Notes: generated from the letters alone by a model not told the origin. A DNA stretch of 41,003 nt from Gammaproteobacteria bacterium (GCA_023488305.1 JAMDEF010000173.1:1-41003); one strand, 5' to 3'; counted from the first letter of the stretch, positions 11,585 to 22,716 are shown. Program-made: numbers and translations.

Positions 11585-12219
11585 GTGTTTTCCTCTGCCG
11601 GGATAAACAACTTATCCTGATTAGCTTCAAAAAATTCCAATGTACGTTTGATGGCATTCACTACGGCACGGGCGGTAATGGTTGCGCCGGTAAATTGATC
11701 AAAATCACCACCATCTTTTTTCACTTTCCACCGCGATTTATCCGGTGATTCTAATGACAATCCAGCAAATTGCAGGATCCAGTCATCACGCTGCACATCA
11801 ATTTTGTCGCCCAAGCCGGGGGTTTCTTTGTGACTGATTACACGTACTCCAGCCAAACTGCCATCGGTGTATACAGCAATCAAAATATTGATACTGCCGC
11901 TATAACCATCCGGAGCCACACTACTTAATACCGCAGCAACCGGTTCATTATTTTTACGTGCCCGATACACCATTGTTGGTTCTGTAGTGCCTAATAGCGG
12001 GGTAGCGGGTAACACAATCGTGTCATTCAGAATATCGTTGTCATAGACCTGTTTTGGCACCAATACATTAATGGCATCCAGTAAAGCCAGACGTTCATTT
12101 TCTTTTATCTGATCACGAGTACTTTCTTCGGTAAACGCGACTAATGTAGTGGCCACGATGGCAAACAAAGCCAGCATCAGCCCAACCCGAAACGCCGGTT
12201 GATTCCATAATGCTTTCAT
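11581..12219 (-). CDS. rnfG: Rnf electron transport complex subunit G
   Basis: Single TM plus FMN-binding domain, [13 protein letters not shown], and flavinylation motif [15 protein letters not shown]. Confidence 0.95.
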   Translation of the reverse strand: MKALWNQPAFRVGLMLALFAIVATTLVAFTEESTRDQIKENERLALLDAINVLVPKQVYDNDILNDTIVLPATPLLGTTEPTMVYRARKNNEPVAAVLSSVAPDGYSGSINILIAVYTDGSLAGVRVISHKETPGLGDKIDVQRDDWILQFAGLSLESPDKSRWKVKKDGGDFDQFTGATITARAVVNAIKRTLEFFEANQDKLFIPAEENT

Positions 12220-13247
12220 CGTGCCGCTCCACCATAGACACGTGGCTGAGTGTAATAATCAATCAGTGGCACCAGCATATTCATCAGGATCACGGCAAAC
12301 GCCACGCCATCTGGATAACCACCCCAAATACGAATTACATAAGTCAAAATACCAACCCCAGCGCCAAACACGATACGACCTTTCAATGTGGTCGAACCCG
12401 ACACCGGATCGGTAGCAATAAAAAATGCACCAAGCATAGTGCCACCGCTTAATAGATGAAACAGCGGTGAACCAGAAATACTCGAATCAATCAGGGTGGT
12501 AATACTGCTAATAATCAGCAGCGCTAAAATCATCGCCACTGGAACATGCCAGCTGATAACTTTGCGATAAATCAGCCAGATCCCGCCCAAAGCAAACCAG
12601 ATATTGATCCACTCCCAGCCAAGACCTCCAGCCATGCCAAACATAGCTTGACTACTGATAAATTCAGGATGTTGCTGTAATACGATTTGCGTTTTCATCG
12701 CATCAAGCGGGGTCGCGCCAGAATAGGCATCTATACCTAAACCATTAAACTGACCGGTGAAAATCAATTGCAGTGCGCTCATCCAACCCATTGGTTGGTC
12801 AGCCAAAGATTGCACAGGCAACCAAGTGGTCATTTCTAGTGGAAAGGAAACTAATAACAACACATAACCAATCATCGCCGGATTAAATGGGTTATAACCC
12901 AGTCCGCCGTATAAATGTTTAGCAAACACAATGGCAAAGGTCACGCCAATCACCGTCATCCACCATGGTGACAACGGAGGAATCGCCAATGCCAGTAACA
13001 CCGCGGTTACCGCTGCACTACCATCACTTAGAAACGGTTTTAATGGGCGATTGCGTAATTTCAGCATCAACGCTTCGGTGATGAGTGCCACTGAAACGGC
13101 TAGCGTGACATTAATTAAAACACCTGGACCAAAATAAAAGGTCATGGCAATCACGGCCGGAATTAATGCGACCAGCACTTGCAACATTTGTAATGTAACG
13201 CGATTAGCACCTGCTAAAAACGGCGGGCTCAGCCGAAAAATAGGCAT
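12216..13247 (-). CDS. rnfD: Rnf electron transport complex subunit D
   Basis: Polytopic membrane protein with FNPAMIGY, AYSGATPLDAMK flavinylation motif and DPVSGSTT. Confidence 0.96.
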   Translation of the reverse strand: MPIFRLSPPFLAGANRVTLQMLQVLVALIPAVIAMTFYFGPGVLINVTLAVSVALITEALMLKLRNRPLKPFLSDGSAAVTAVLLALAIPPLSPWWMTVIGVTFAIVFAKHLYGGLGYNPFNPAMIGYVLLLVSFPLEMTTWLPVQSLADQPMGWMSALQLIFTGQFNGLGIDAYSGATPLDAMKTQIVLQQHPEFISSQAMFGMAGGLGWEWINIWFALGGIWLIYRKVISWHVPVAMILALLIISSITTLIDSSISGSPLFHLLSGGTMLGAFFIATDPVSGSTTLKGRIVFGAGVGILTYVIRIWGGYPDGVAFAVILMNMLVPLIDYYTQPRVYGGAAR

Positions 13248-14776
13248 CAGGCTTTTTCCTCAGTAACCGAATCGGCAGCTTCTGCTGTGTTGATCGAATC
13301 TTCTTCTTTGGCTTTTGCTGCTTTTGTTGCAGCCAGAGCGGCTTTACGTTGACGTTGACGTTCTTCTTTTTCCTGCGCCTCACGTTCTAAACGTTCGAGA
13401 CGGCTTTCATGACGTTGTCTGGCAAGGTCAGATTTATGACGTTCGCGTTCCTGATTCATGATTTCAGTTTTGGCAAACCGGAAATAAGAAACCAGCGGTA
13501 TTTTGCTAGGGCACACATAATCACAGCAACCGCATTCGATACAGTCAAACAGGTTGTAATCACGGGTTTGATCAAAGTCTTTGGCGCGGGAATACCAATA
13601 CAACTGTTGTGGCAGCAAACTGGCAGGGCACACATCGGCACAATCACCACAACGAATACACGGTAACGGTTGGGCTGGTGGAGCCACATCATCAACACCG
13701 ACCAGAATACAGTTGGCCGTTTTAGTGATCGGTAAATCATCACCGGCCAGACTGTAACCCATCATCGGACCACCTTGGATAAATGGCTCGTCCGGTTGAC
13801 GTCGGGTCTCACAGAATGCCAATAAGTCTTTGATTGGCGTGCCAAATAAGGTTTCAAAATTGCCGGCGTGAGTGACATCTGTACCAGTGACAGTCACCAC
13901 TCGTGAAATTAACGGTTCACCATGCAAAATAGCGCGACCCACAGCATAGGCTGTTCCAGGGTTGTGGCAGACAATACCGATATCAATTGGCAATTTATTG
14001 GTTGGTACCTGTTTTTTGGTGACAACCTGAATCAATTGTTTTTCACCACCCGTTGGATAACGGGTTGGCACCACTACTATTTCGGTTTGCGATAAATGCG
14101 ATCGGCTGGAGAGGGCATAACGCATCGCTGCGATAGCCTCAGGTTTGTTGTCTTCAATAGCCAGGATGCAGCGTGAAGCTCGCAGGGCGAACAACATGAT
14201 CTCTACACCATCAAGAATACCGTCTGCACGTTCACGCATCAGCATGTCATCACAGCTGATATATGGTTCGCACTCTGCACCATTAATCAGTAAGGTTTCA
14301 ACGCTGTGATGCACACCTGGATTGAGTTTGATAAAGCTTGGAAAACCAGCACCACCTAAACCGACAATACCGGCATCCCGAATAATCTGCCGTAATTCAT
14401 GGGCAGAATGCTGACGAAAATCTTTTATTTGTTGCCGATCAATCCAGCGATCTTCACCATCAGTTTCAATGGTAATACACGGGGCAGAAAGACCTGATGG
14501 ATGTGGAATGGCATGGTCACCAATAGCGGTAATTACACCGGAGCTAGGAGCGTGCAGACAGACAGAAACATGGCCTTCAGCACGCGCAATCCGTTGGCCT
14601 TTTAAGACTTTATCACCGACCTCAACAATTGGCCCCGCAGCTGCACCGATATGTTGTTGCAAGGGAAGCACCAGTTGTTTGCTTATTGGTGTTTTACGAA
14701 TCGGCCCTTGAGTGGAACGTTTTTTATGACCGGGCAGTTTCAATCCACCTGGAAAATCACCTAACGGCGCACTCAT
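13247..14776 (-). CDS. rnfC: Rnf electron transport complex subunit C
   Basis: [26 protein letters not shown], two ferredoxin motifs [12 protein letters not shown] and [12 protein letters not shown]; short charged C-terminus. Confidence 0.97.
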   Translation of the reverse strand: MSAPLGDFPGGLKLPGHKKRSTQGPIRKTPISKQLVLPLQQHIGAAAGPIVEVGDKVLKGQRIARAEGHVSVCLHAPSSGVITAIGDHAIPHPSGLSAPCITIETDGEDRWIDRQQIKDFRQHSAHELRQIIRDAGIVGLGGAGFPSFIKLNPGVHHSVETLLINGAECEPYISCDDMLMRERADGILDGVEIMLFALRASRCILAIEDNKPEAIAAMRYALSSRSHLSQTEIVVVPTRYPTGGEKQLIQVVTKKQVPTNKLPIDIGIVCHNPGTAYAVGRAILHGEPLISRVVTVTGTDVTHAGNFETLFGTPIKDLLAFCETRRQPDEPFIQGGPMMGYSLAGDDLPITKTANCILVGVDDVAPPAQPLPCIRCGDCADVCPASLLPQQLYWYSRAKDFDQTRDYNLFDCIECGCCDYVCPSKIPLVSYFRFAKTEIMNQERERHKSDLARQRHESRLERLEREAQEKEERQRQRKAALAATKAAKAKEEDSINTAEAADSVTEEKA

Positions 14777-15333
14777 GATCCGGTTCTCCTTTGCAGGTCA
14801 ACATGGGAAGGATCCGGCCAGCGCCAGGTGTGCGGGTTCGGTTGAGTTTCGACCATATCAATACAATCTACTGGACAAGGTTCAACACATAATTCGCAGC
14901 CGGTGCATTCATTAGCAATAACCGTGTGCATATGTTTGGCAGCGCCGAGAATGGCGTCTACAGGGCAGGCTTGAATACACAAAGTACAACCGATACAGCG
15001 TGCTTCATCAATCACAGCCAGCATTTTCGGTTTTTCCACCCCACATTCTTCATCGAGTGGTTTGGGTTCCACATCAAGCAAATCGGCCAGTGCCTGAATG
15101 GTAGCTTCACCACCGGGAGGGCAACGGTTGATATCAACTTCTCCTGCAGCGATCGCTTCTGCATAAGGTCGGCAACCGGCAAAACTACATTGACCACATT
15201 GGGTTTGTGGCAGGATTTTATCGATTTGATCGACAATCGGATCACCTTGAACTTTGAAACGTATCGAGGCAAAGCCGAGCACAAGTCCCAGAGTCAACGC
15301 GAGCAGCGTGATGGCTATAATCGCTGTCAACAT
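14773..15333 (-). CDS. rnfB: Rnf electron transport complex subunit B
   Basis: [21 protein letters not shown] Fe-S motif and two 4Fe-4S ferredoxin motifs ([32 protein letters not shown]). Confidence 0.97.
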   Translation of the reverse strand: MLTAIIAITLLALTLGLVLGFASIRFKVQGDPIVDQIDKILPQTQCGQCSFAGCRPYAEAIAAGEVDINRCPPGGEATIQALADLLDVEPKPLDEECGVEKPKMLAVIDEARCIGCTLCIQACPVDAILGAAKHMHTVIANECTGCELCVEPCPVDCIDMVETQPNPHTWRWPDPSHVDLQRRTGS

Positions 15334-15335
15334 GG

Positions 15336-15917
15336 CTAAACCTTCACTAAACCGGCAAAGCCCATAAAGGCCATCGACATTAATCCAGCGGTGATAAGCC
15401 CAATAGCAGCACCTTGGAACGGAACGGGTACATCAGCTGCCGCTAGTCGTTCACGCATCGCAGCAAAAATGATTAATACAATCGAGAAACCGACAGCGGC
15501 ACCAAAGCCATATAAGGCTGATTCCAGGAAGCCGTGTTTTTCCTGAACATTGAGTAACGCAACGCCCAGTACCGCACAATTGGTGGTGATCAATGGCAGG
15601 AAAATACCCAAAACCTGATACAGCAGTGGGCTGGTTTTATGCACGACCATTTCGGTGAATTGAACGACAACGGCAATAACAAAAATAAAACTGATGGTGC
15701 GCAGGAATTCAAGACCCAGTGGAGACAGCAGGTATTCGTTGATCAAATAACTACTGATAGACGATAAGGTCAAAACAAATGTGGTTGCCAGCGCCATGCC
15801 CATTGCTGTTTCCAGCTTGCGCGAAACACCCATGAACGGACACAGGCCGAGGAATTTCACCAGCACAATGTTGTTCACCAGAATGGTGCTTATTAAAATT
15901 AGGGCATAGTCAGCCAT
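15336..15917 (-). CDS. rnfA: Rnf electron transport complex subunit A
   Basis: [28 protein letters not shown], canonical RnfA/RsxA. Confidence 0.97.
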   Translation of the reverse strand: MADYALILISTILVNNIVLVKFLGLCPFMGVSRKLETAMGMALATTFVLTLSSISSYLINEYLLSPLGLEFLRTISFIFVIAVVVQFTEMVVHKTSPLLYQVLGIFLPLITTNCAVLGVALLNVQEKHGFLESALYGFGAAVGFSIVLIIFAAMRERLAAADVPVPFQGAAIGLITAGLMSMAFMGFAGLVKV

Positions 15918-16127
15918 GTAATAACCTACTGATTTTCTCAGGAATTAGCATGAGTTACTGCTTTACCCTGATTCAAATACAAATTATGAACCGAATATTA
16001 TAGCTTAATAACGCTTTTAATGTAGCCTTGCAGTATGAGGTTAAGGCTTGATGGTGAAGGACTTAGCGTCCGTAGCAACGAGTTCGCAATCTGACTATAC
16101 AATCAGTCAATAATTCCTTTGTGTTTA

Positions 16128-17201
16128 TCAAGCCGCCGCAGAATTATTACGACGCTGTCTGACAGCCGCGGCTAATTCACGCAACAATGGCTCACTATTT
16201 TCCCAAGCCATACAGGCATCGGTAATACTTTGACCGTAAACCAGTTCTTTGTCAGCTTCCACATTTTGTCTGCCGCCAACCAGATTACTCTCCAGCATTA
16301 AACCGATAATGCGTTTATCACCGGCTGCGATCTGTTCAGCCAACAAACGTCCAACCACTTCCTGTTGCAGGTGATCTTTGCCACTATTGGCATGACTGCA
16401 ATCGACCATAATTCGCACTGATTGCCCACTGCGGCCAATCACTGCAGCCGCTTCATCAATACTGCTTTTATCGTAATTAGGCTTTTTTCCACCACGTAAA
16501 ATGACATGGCAATCCGGATTGCCAGTAGTAGAAAAAATAGCGGAATGGCCATCTTTGGTCAGGGACATGAAGTGATGTGGTTTTGATGCTGACAAACAGG
16601 CATCCACCGCGATTTGCAGTCCACCATCGGTGGCATTTTTAAAGCCAACCGGGCAAGACAAGCCAGAAGCCAGTTCACGATGCGCCTGACTTTCTGTTGT
16701 ACGCGCACCGATTGCGCCCCAGGAAATCAGATCGGCAATGTATTGAGGGCTAATCAGATCCAGATATTCTGTTGCAGCAGGAACACCCATTTCAGCAAGA
16801 TCCAACAGCAATTTTCTGGCGATATTCAGTCCGTCATTGATTTTGAAACTGCCATCGAGGTAAGGATCATTAATCAGACCTTTCCAACCGACAACGGAAC
16901 GAGGCTTTTCAAAATAGACACGCATAATGATATGCAGATCATCAGCCAGCTCGTTAATCAAAGGCTGCAAGCGACTGGCATAGTCACGTGCCGCATTGGG
17001 ATCATGAATAGAGCAGGGGCCAATAATGACGATTAAACGATCATCACGGTGATGCAGAATATCCTGACACGCAGTGCGAGCGTTAAACACGGTTTCAGAT
17101 GCCGCATCCGAGATCGGTAATTGTTCATGCAATTGCGCTGGTGGCAAAACTTCCTGAATACCAACGATGCGTAAATCATCTGTGTTGTAACGCATTTTCA
17201 A
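16128..17201 (-). CDS. 3-deoxy-7-phosphoheptulonate synthase (class I DAHP synthase)
   Basis: VIIGPCSIHDPNAARDYASRL, MRVYFEKPRSVVGWKGLINDPYLDGSF, IMVDCSHANSGKDH. Confidence 0.96.
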   Translation of the reverse strand: MKMRYNTDDLRIVGIQEVLPPAQLHEQLPISDAASETVFNARTACQDILHHRDDRLIVIIGPCSIHDPNAARDYASRLQPLINELADDLHIIMRVYFEKPRSVVGWKGLINDPYLDGSFKINDGLNIARKLLLDLAEMGVPAATEYLDLISPQYIADLISWGAIGARTTESQAHRELASGLSCPVGFKNATDGGLQIAVDACLSASKPHHFMSLTKDGHSAIFSTTGNPDCHVILRGGKKPNYDKSSIDEAAAVIGRSGQSVRIMVDCSHANSGKDHLQQEVVGRLLAEQIAAGDKRIIGLMLESNLVGGRQNVEADKELVYGQSITDACMAWENSEPLLRELAAAVRQRRNNSAAA

Positions 17202-17269
17202 CCTGATTTGTGTTCAAAAAATAATCGGCAATTGTAATACGTCGGGGCCTTTTACGCTATTTCAAGCTG

Positions 17270-18742
17270 TCAGGGTAGAGCGACAGCAAATAAATCAGCA
17301 TTCATCCAGAGATGAACCCAGATACTGGCGATATAGCCAAGCGCAATTGCCCAAATCCATTTCAAATGTGCGACAAAGGTATAGATACCACGGGCTTGCC
17401 CCATTACTGCTACGCCAGCTGCTGACCCTATCGACAACAGTGAACCACCGACTCCGGCGGTTAACGTGGCAAGTAACCATTGACCATGACTCATGTCAGG
17501 CATCATAGATAACACGGCAAACATGACAGGAATGTTATCGACAACTGCGGAAATCAAACCGACCATGATATTGGCAGTGGTCGCACCTAATTGACCATAT
17601 AAAAACTCTGAACCTACACTGAGATAACCAATGGTACCAAGGCCGCCAACACATAAAATGATGCCGTAGAAAAACATTAATGTGTCCCATTCGGCGCGTT
17701 GCAATTGCTCAAAAATATTGAACGGCATTTTCTGCTGGGTTTCGTCGTTAATATTGAATGCGGTCTGACCATCGTTTTCACGTTTATCCATCAGTCGCTT
17801 ATCGCGCATTTTTAGAAAATAACCATGCAGTTTCAGTAGACCTAAACCTGTCATCATGCCAAGTACAGGCGGTAAATGCAGGAAGTGGTGACTGCTGGCA
17901 GCCATGGCAATGGTGAGGATAAATAATCCAACAACTACCATCGCTCCGGCTTTAAGCGGGGCATATTCATGAACCGCTATTGAGGCCACATTTTTAATTG
18001 CCAGTGATAATAAAACTGCCGGAATTAACCAGTTCACCAACGACGGCACAAACAGTGCAAAAAATTCATGAAACGCCAGTACACCTTTTTGCCAGACCAT
18101 TAACGTTGTGATATCACCAAATGGGCTGAAAGCACCGCCAGCATTGGCCGCTACAACGATATTGATACAAGCGACAGCAATAAATTTATGATTATTGCCG
18201 GCAACTGCCATGACCACGGTGGCCATTAATAAAGCAGTGGTTAAATTGTCGGCTACCGGTGAGATGAAAAAAGCCATCAAACCGGTCAACCAGAAAATAG
18301 TTCTTAATGAAAAGCCTTTATTGACCAGCCAAGCACGAATCGCGTCAAAGATTCCACGTTCGCCCATGGTGTTGATATAGGTCATTGCTGCCAGCAGGAA
18401 TAAAAACAGTTCGGCATATTCCAGAAGATTGTGGCGAATCATGATGCCAGCTGTTTCATGGAAAACCGGATCGGTTTGCTGGGCGTAAATCATTGCAATC
18501 AATACCCAAATCAAACCCGCAGCCACAATGACCGGCTTGGACTTGCGCATATGGATCTGTTCTTCGGCGATGACCAATCCATAGGCGATAAAGAATATTG
18601 CTAATGCGGCAAAGCCAACCCAATGTCCAGTCAAATCAAGCATAGCTGCATTTTCTGCTGCCAATAACGCTGGAGAAAACAGTGACATTAAGACAAAGAT
18701 TGTCCAGCCGGACAATGACTTGGATAAGCCTGAAACGGGCAT
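17270..18742 (-). CDS. nhaD: Na+/H+ antiporter NhaD family
   Basis: 490-aa polytopic protein with AAFFISPVADNLTTALLMA-type motif, NAGGAFSPFGDITTLMVWQKG and VVDNIPVMFAVLSM, typical of NhaD. Confidence 0.9.
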   Translation of the reverse strand: MPVSGLSKSLSGWTIFVLMSLFSPALLAAENAAMLDLTGHWVGFAALAIFFIAYGLVIAEEQIHMRKSKPVIVAAGLIWVLIAMIYAQQTDPVFHETAGIMIRHNLLEYAELFLFLLAAMTYINTMGERGIFDAIRAWLVNKGFSLRTIFWLTGLMAFFISPVADNLTTALLMATVVMAVAGNNHKFIAVACINIVVAANAGGAFSPFGDITTLMVWQKGVLAFHEFFALFVPSLVNWLIPAVLLSLAIKNVASIAVHEYAPLKAGAMVVVGLFILTIAMAASSHHFLHLPPVLGMMTGLGLLKLHGYFLKMRDKRLMDKRENDGQTAFNINDETQQKMPFNIFEQLQRAEWDTLMFFYGIILCVGGLGTIGYLSVGSEFLYGQLGATTANIMVGLISAVVDNIPVMFAVLSMMPDMSHGQWLLATLTAGVGGSLLSIGSAAGVAVMGQARGIYTFVAHLKWIWAIALGYIASIWVHLWMNADLFAVALP

Positions 18743-18810
18743 GATAGCTTCCTGCGATGGGGGGTAAAAAAGCTGTTAGATGATACCCCTCATCGCTGGA
18801 ATAACAACCC

Positions 18811-19281
18811 TTATTTTAGAACTTTTTGATAGAAACCTTCAGCAGCATCAGTAACTAAATCAAATACATGGTTAAAGCCATTCTGCCCGCCGTAGTAGGG
18901 ATCCGGCACATCGGTTTCATCACGGCCTTCGGCATAGTCAAGAAATAGTCTGACCTTATGTTGATATTCAATTGGACAAGCCTGTTTGAGGATATCCAGA
19001 TTGTCCTGATCCATCGCCAGAATGTAATCAAAATGCTCGAAATCTTCGTAACGAAATTTACGAGCTCTGATAAAAGATAAATCTACACCACGTTGCTTAG
19101 CGGTTTGTTGGGCACGGGTATCAGGTGGTTCGCCAACGTGATAAGCATGTGTGCCGGCAGAGTCAACCAGAAACTTGTCACTGCTGCCTTTATCTTTCAG
19201 CAAACTGATAAACACACCTTCTGCGGTAGGTGAACGGCAGATATTGCCCATACAGACGAATAACACTTTGATTTGACTCAT
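18811..19281 (-). CDS. Low molecular weight protein-tyrosine-phosphatase
   Basis: P-loop VLFVCMGNICRSPTAEGVF and C-terminal DVPDPYYGG acid loop. Confidence 0.96.
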   Translation of the reverse strand: MSQIKVLFVCMGNICRSPTAEGVFISLLKDKGSSDKFLVDSAGTHAYHVGEPPDTRAQQTAKQRGVDLSFIRARKFRYEDFEHFDYILAMDQDNLDILKQACPIEYQHKVRLFLDYAEGRDETDVPDPYYGGQNGFNHVFDLVTDAAEGFYQKVLK

Positions 19282-19287
19282 TCTTAA

Positions 19288-20175
19288 CTAGCTCCGTAGC
19301 TCGGCCAATAGTTGCGAAATCATGGCATCGGCCTGACCGAGGTAGCCGCCACCAAATAGATTAAGATGATTGATAATATGATAAAGGTTATAGAGCGTTT
19401 TGCGGGTGCGGTAACCGGAATCCACTGCTCTGATACTCCGGTAACCCGCATGAAAGTCACTGCCAAAGCCACCAAATAATTCAGTCATGGCCAAATCGGT
19501 TTCAGCATCTCCGTAGTAACAGGCTGGATCAAAAATCACCGGATTACCATGCTCATCTGCAGCAGCATTGCCGCCCCATAAGTCGCCGTGTAATAAAGAA
19601 GCTTGTGGCTGATAATCCGTGAAAAAGGCTGGCAGTTGTTCAATTAACCGTTCGCCATTTTTCTGCAGACTGCCTCTAAAGCCATTTGTGGCAGCGAATT
19701 CAAGTTGCTTTCCAAGACGCTGTTGTTGCCAGAACTCCACCCAGTTGGCAGAACGATCATTAATCTGCGGCGTGCTGCCTATGGTGTTATCCATATGCCA
19801 GCCAAAATACGCTTGTGGATGTTGATGTAGCAGTGCTAACTGTTCCCCCAGTTTGGCATTGGCTGCGCCGCGCATGCTGCCAAGAGGAATGTATTCCAAT
19901 ACAAGATAACTATGACCATCGGCGGTGCCATAACAAATGACTTTCGGCACGCGAACAGCGTTGAGTTCTGCCATCTCTTGCAAGCCTTGGGCTTCAGCAA
20001 CAAACATATCTGACAGCTTCGGACTATTTACTTTAATAAAGAACTGAGTATCGGGTGTTTTCAACTGATAGGCGGTATTTATGCAACCGCCGCCTACCGA
20101 AGACAGTTGATGAGGTTGGCAGTTGAGTCCAGTTACACGTTCAATTTCCTGGATTATTTCAGTGAGTTGAGCCAT
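19288..20175 (-). CDS. Fructosamine kinase family protein
   Basis: APH-like kinase motifs LLHGDLWGGNAAADEHGNPVIFDPACYYGDAETDLAMTELFGGF. Start taken at ATG 20175 with GGAG upstream instead of the GTG at 20187. Confidence 0.92.
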   Translation of the reverse strand: MAQLTEIIQEIERVTGLNCQPHQLSSVGGGCINTAYQLKTPDTQFFIKVNSPKLSDMFVAEAQGLQEMAELNAVRVPKVICYGTADGHSYLVLEYIPLGSMRGAANAKLGEQLALLHQHPQAYFGWHMDNTIGSTPQINDRSANWVEFWQQQRLGKQLEFAATNGFRGSLQKNGERLIEQLPAFFTDYQPQASLLHGDLWGGNAAADEHGNPVIFDPACYYGDAETDLAMTELFGGFGSDFHAGYRSIRAVDSGYRTRKTLYNLYHIINHLNLFGGGYLGQADAMISQLLAELRS

Positions 20176-20260
20176 GTTTGTCTCCACGAAAGGTGAGCAG
20201 CTAATTTAACCATGCTAAGCTGAAACGACAATTTTGCCAAAACATGCAAGGAGTTTGTCA

Positions 20261-20962
20261 ATGTCCACACATACTGAAGCGAGCCCGCCAAGTCCCAAAC
20301 AACAAGTGGCCATCAAGGCTGCTGAAATAGTCGACAATGGCATGATTGTCGGCTTGGGGACCGGTTCAACCGCCAACCTGTTTATCAATGAACTGGCTCG
20401 CCGACAGCGTGAACAGCAATTGGATATTCAGGTGGTTGCCAGTTCGGTCATTAGTCGAGTTAAAGCCCAGCAGGCTGGACTAAAGGTCATTTCCATCGAG
20501 CATTTGTCGCATCTGGATATGTATGTGGATGGTGCAGATGAAGTTACTACCGATATGCAGCTGTTAAAAGGAAGAGGTCAGGATCTGGTTTGTGAGAAAT
20601 TATTAGCAAGTCATGCCAGCGCTTTTTATGTTTTGGTTGATGACAGCAAAATGGTTTCCAGAATTGGTGAAAAAAACGCCATACCTATTGAAGTGATGCC
20701 AAGTGCCGCGCAATTAGTATTAAATCGACTGGCAAAATTGCAGGCTAAAGGCAGTCTCAGGCTAAATGCTGCGGGTGATAATGTGGCCTATAGTGCGGCT
20801 GGAAATTTAATTCTGGATATGCAATTTACTGATCTTGAAACCGCGCAGATTAATGCCTTGCTAACCGTTATGCCGGGAGTCGTTGAGCACGGTATTTTTG
20901 CGGATATTGTTAAAGCGGTGTTTATTGGTTCGTCGGATGGGGTGAAGCTGTTACAGCGTTGA
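20261..20962 (+). CDS. rpiA: Ribose-5-phosphate isomerase A
   Basis: VGLGTGSTANLFINEL, DMYVDGADEV, LLKGRGQDLVCEK. ATG at 20261 preceded by AAGGAG. Confidence 0.96.
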   Translation: MSTHTEASPPSPKQQVAIKAAEIVDNGMIVGLGTGSTANLFINELARRQREQQLDIQVVASSVISRVKAQQAGLKVISIEHLSHLDMYVDGADEVTTDMQLLKGRGQDLVCEKLLASHASAFYVLVDDSKMVSRIGEKNAIPIEVMPSAAQLVLNRLAKLQAKGSLRLNAAGDNVAYSAAGNLILDMQFTDLETAQINALLTVMPGVVEHGIFADIVKAVFIGSSDGVKLLQR

Positions 20963-20973
20963 GAAAACATTAA

Positions 20974-21009
20974 ACAAAAAGGGCAGTGTCAAACACTGCC
21001 CTTTGTTTA
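20974..21009. terminator. Bidirectional rho-independent terminator between convergent rpiA and peroxiredoxin genes
   Basis: Perfect 12-bp stem AAAGGGCAGTGT-CAA-ACACTGCCCTTT with A-rich left flank and T-rich right flank. Confidence 0.85.
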
Positions 21010-21029
21010 AACCGGTTAACTTGCGACCG

Positions 21030-21542
21030 TTATTTTTTTAATTCTTCCAGAATGGTTTCGGCTTTGGATTTACCAAACTCACCCGAACCTTCCACGCCGA
21101 TATATTTCACTTCACCATCGGTAATAATCATCGCGGCCCGGAATGAACGAACGCCCATGCCACCACCGGTTAAATCACGATCCAAACCTAATGCTTTGGT
21201 GTATTCAGCGCTGCCATCAGCCATCATGCGTACTTTGCCATTGGCTTTTTGCTCACGGCCCCAAGCGGCCATAACAAACGCATCATTGACTGCTAAACAC
21301 CAAATTTCATCAGCGCCAGCGGCTTTAATGGCATCTGCATGTTCGACATAGCCAGGTAAATGTTGTGATGAACAAAGTGGGGTGAATGCACCCGGTACCG
21401 TGAACAATACAATGGTTTTGCCTTTTGCCATCTCACGCACATCCATCGGCGACGGATTCATCGGGCAGCCATTTTCAGGATCAAACTCCACACATTCGGT
21501 TAATTTGCCATCAGGTATTTGTTGTCCAACTTCAATCGTCAT
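21030..21542 (-). CDS. Peroxiredoxin (Prx5-like)
   Basis: VPGAFTPLCSSQHLPGYVEHADAIKAAGADEIWCLAVNDAFVMAAWG. Confidence 0.92.
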   Translation of the reverse strand: MTIEVGQQIPDGKLTECVEFDPENGCPMNPSPMDVREMAKGKTIVLFTVPGAFTPLCSSQHLPGYVEHADAIKAAGADEIWCLAVNDAFVMAAWGREQKANGKVRMMADGSAEYTKALGLDRDLTGGGMGVRSFRAAMIITDGEVKYIGVEGSGEFGKSKAETILEELKK

Positions 21543-21692
21543 AACTCGTCCTCATTGATGAATAAGATTATTGAGTAGGATAAGCCATCTCTCTCGAGAT
21601 AAAAACACTGATTATTAAAGGGACTTTCAAGTTTGGTGCAATCCATTTAAATCGTTATGATGAAGCACATAATGTTTTAACTGGAGTAAAAA

Positions 21693-22709
21693 ATGACCGC
21701 AGAAAAAACTATCCTGAACTGGGGGATCCTCGGTGCAGCGCGTGTCACCGAAAAATTAATCCCTGCCATCATTGAAGCCAATAATGCAAAGCTGGTTGCC
21801 GTCGCCAGTCGTCGAAAAGGCGCTGCAGCTGAGGCCTTGGCAAAACTGGCGCCTGAGAATAACCATATTCTTGCTCTGGACGATCCCGAGGCTTTATTAA
21901 GTCATCCAGATATTGATGTAATCCATTTGCCGATGGCGAATGAAGAGCATGCCGAATGGGCATTAAAAGCCATTGCCCATGGGAAACATTTGCTCATTGA
22001 AAAACCGATGGCCTTAACGGTTGAAGATATTGATGCCATTACCCAAGCCGCAAAAGAGAAGGGCGTCAAAATAATGGAAGGCTTTATGTATCGCTTTCAC
22101 CCACAACATGACGCGGTCCGGGAAATCATTGAGTCCGGTGTGATCGGTGATGTCAGAACGGTCAGCACGCGTTTTGCCTTTCCAATGAAACCAGCTCGTT
22201 TATATCGGGTTAACCGGCCCATTGAAAACGGTGGTGGAGCAATGTGGGATATCGGACCGTATGCCATACATACAGCCAGATTATGGTTTGATGAAGAACC
22301 TAAAGCCGTTACCGCTGTTGCCAACATAAATGAACATGGTGCGGATTTAAGCCTGACAGGTGTTTTCGACTACGGTAATGGCCGGTTTGCCCAATTCGAA
22401 ATGAGTTTTGAACATGCCCGTCGCAGTGTCTACGAAATCATCGGTACCTTGGGTGGCATAACCTGTCATACCACCTGGCAACCGGCAGACGAAACGGCCA
22501 AGATTTCCTGGTGGACGGAAGCAGGGCAACAGGAAACGGTTGAAGTGCCAGCAGCCGATCAATTTGTGAATGAAATTGAACATTTTTCCGATTGTGTAAT
22601 GAACAACACTGATCCCTTACTCAGCCTGCAGGATGCCCGATCTAACTGTAAGGCTATTGTGGCTGCATTGCAGTCGGTTAAAGAAGGTAAAACGATAAAA
22701 CTCGATTAG
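21693..22709 (+). CDS. Gfo/Idh/MocA family oxidoreductase
   Basis: NAD-binding N-terminus WGILGAARVTEKLIPAI and GKHLLIEKPMALTVED motif; MYRFHPQHDAVREII. Confidence 0.93.
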   Translation: MTAEKTILNWGILGAARVTEKLIPAIIEANNAKLVAVASRRKGAAAEALAKLAPENNHILALDDPEALLSHPDIDVIHLPMANEEHAEWALKAIAHGKHLLIEKPMALTVEDIDAITQAAKEKGVKIMEGFMYRFHPQHDAVREIIESGVIGDVRTVSTRFAFPMKPARLYRVNRPIENGGGAMWDIGPYAIHTARLWFDEEPKAVTAVANINEHGADLSLTGVFDYGNGRFAQFEMSFEHARRSVYEIIGTLGGITCHTTWQPADETAKISWWTEAGQQETVEVPAADQFVNEIEHFSDCVMNNTDPLLSLQDARSNCKAIVAALQSVKEGKTIKLD

Positions 22710-22716
22710 AAAATAA

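Noticed and set aside
14926-15339. 137-aa plus-strand ORF opposite rnfB
   Set aside because: Antisense to rnfB, whose Fe-S motifs fix the real coding strand.
16614-17036. 140-aa plus-strand ORF opposite the DAHP synthase gene
   Set aside because: Antisense shadow of a clear conserved enzyme gene.
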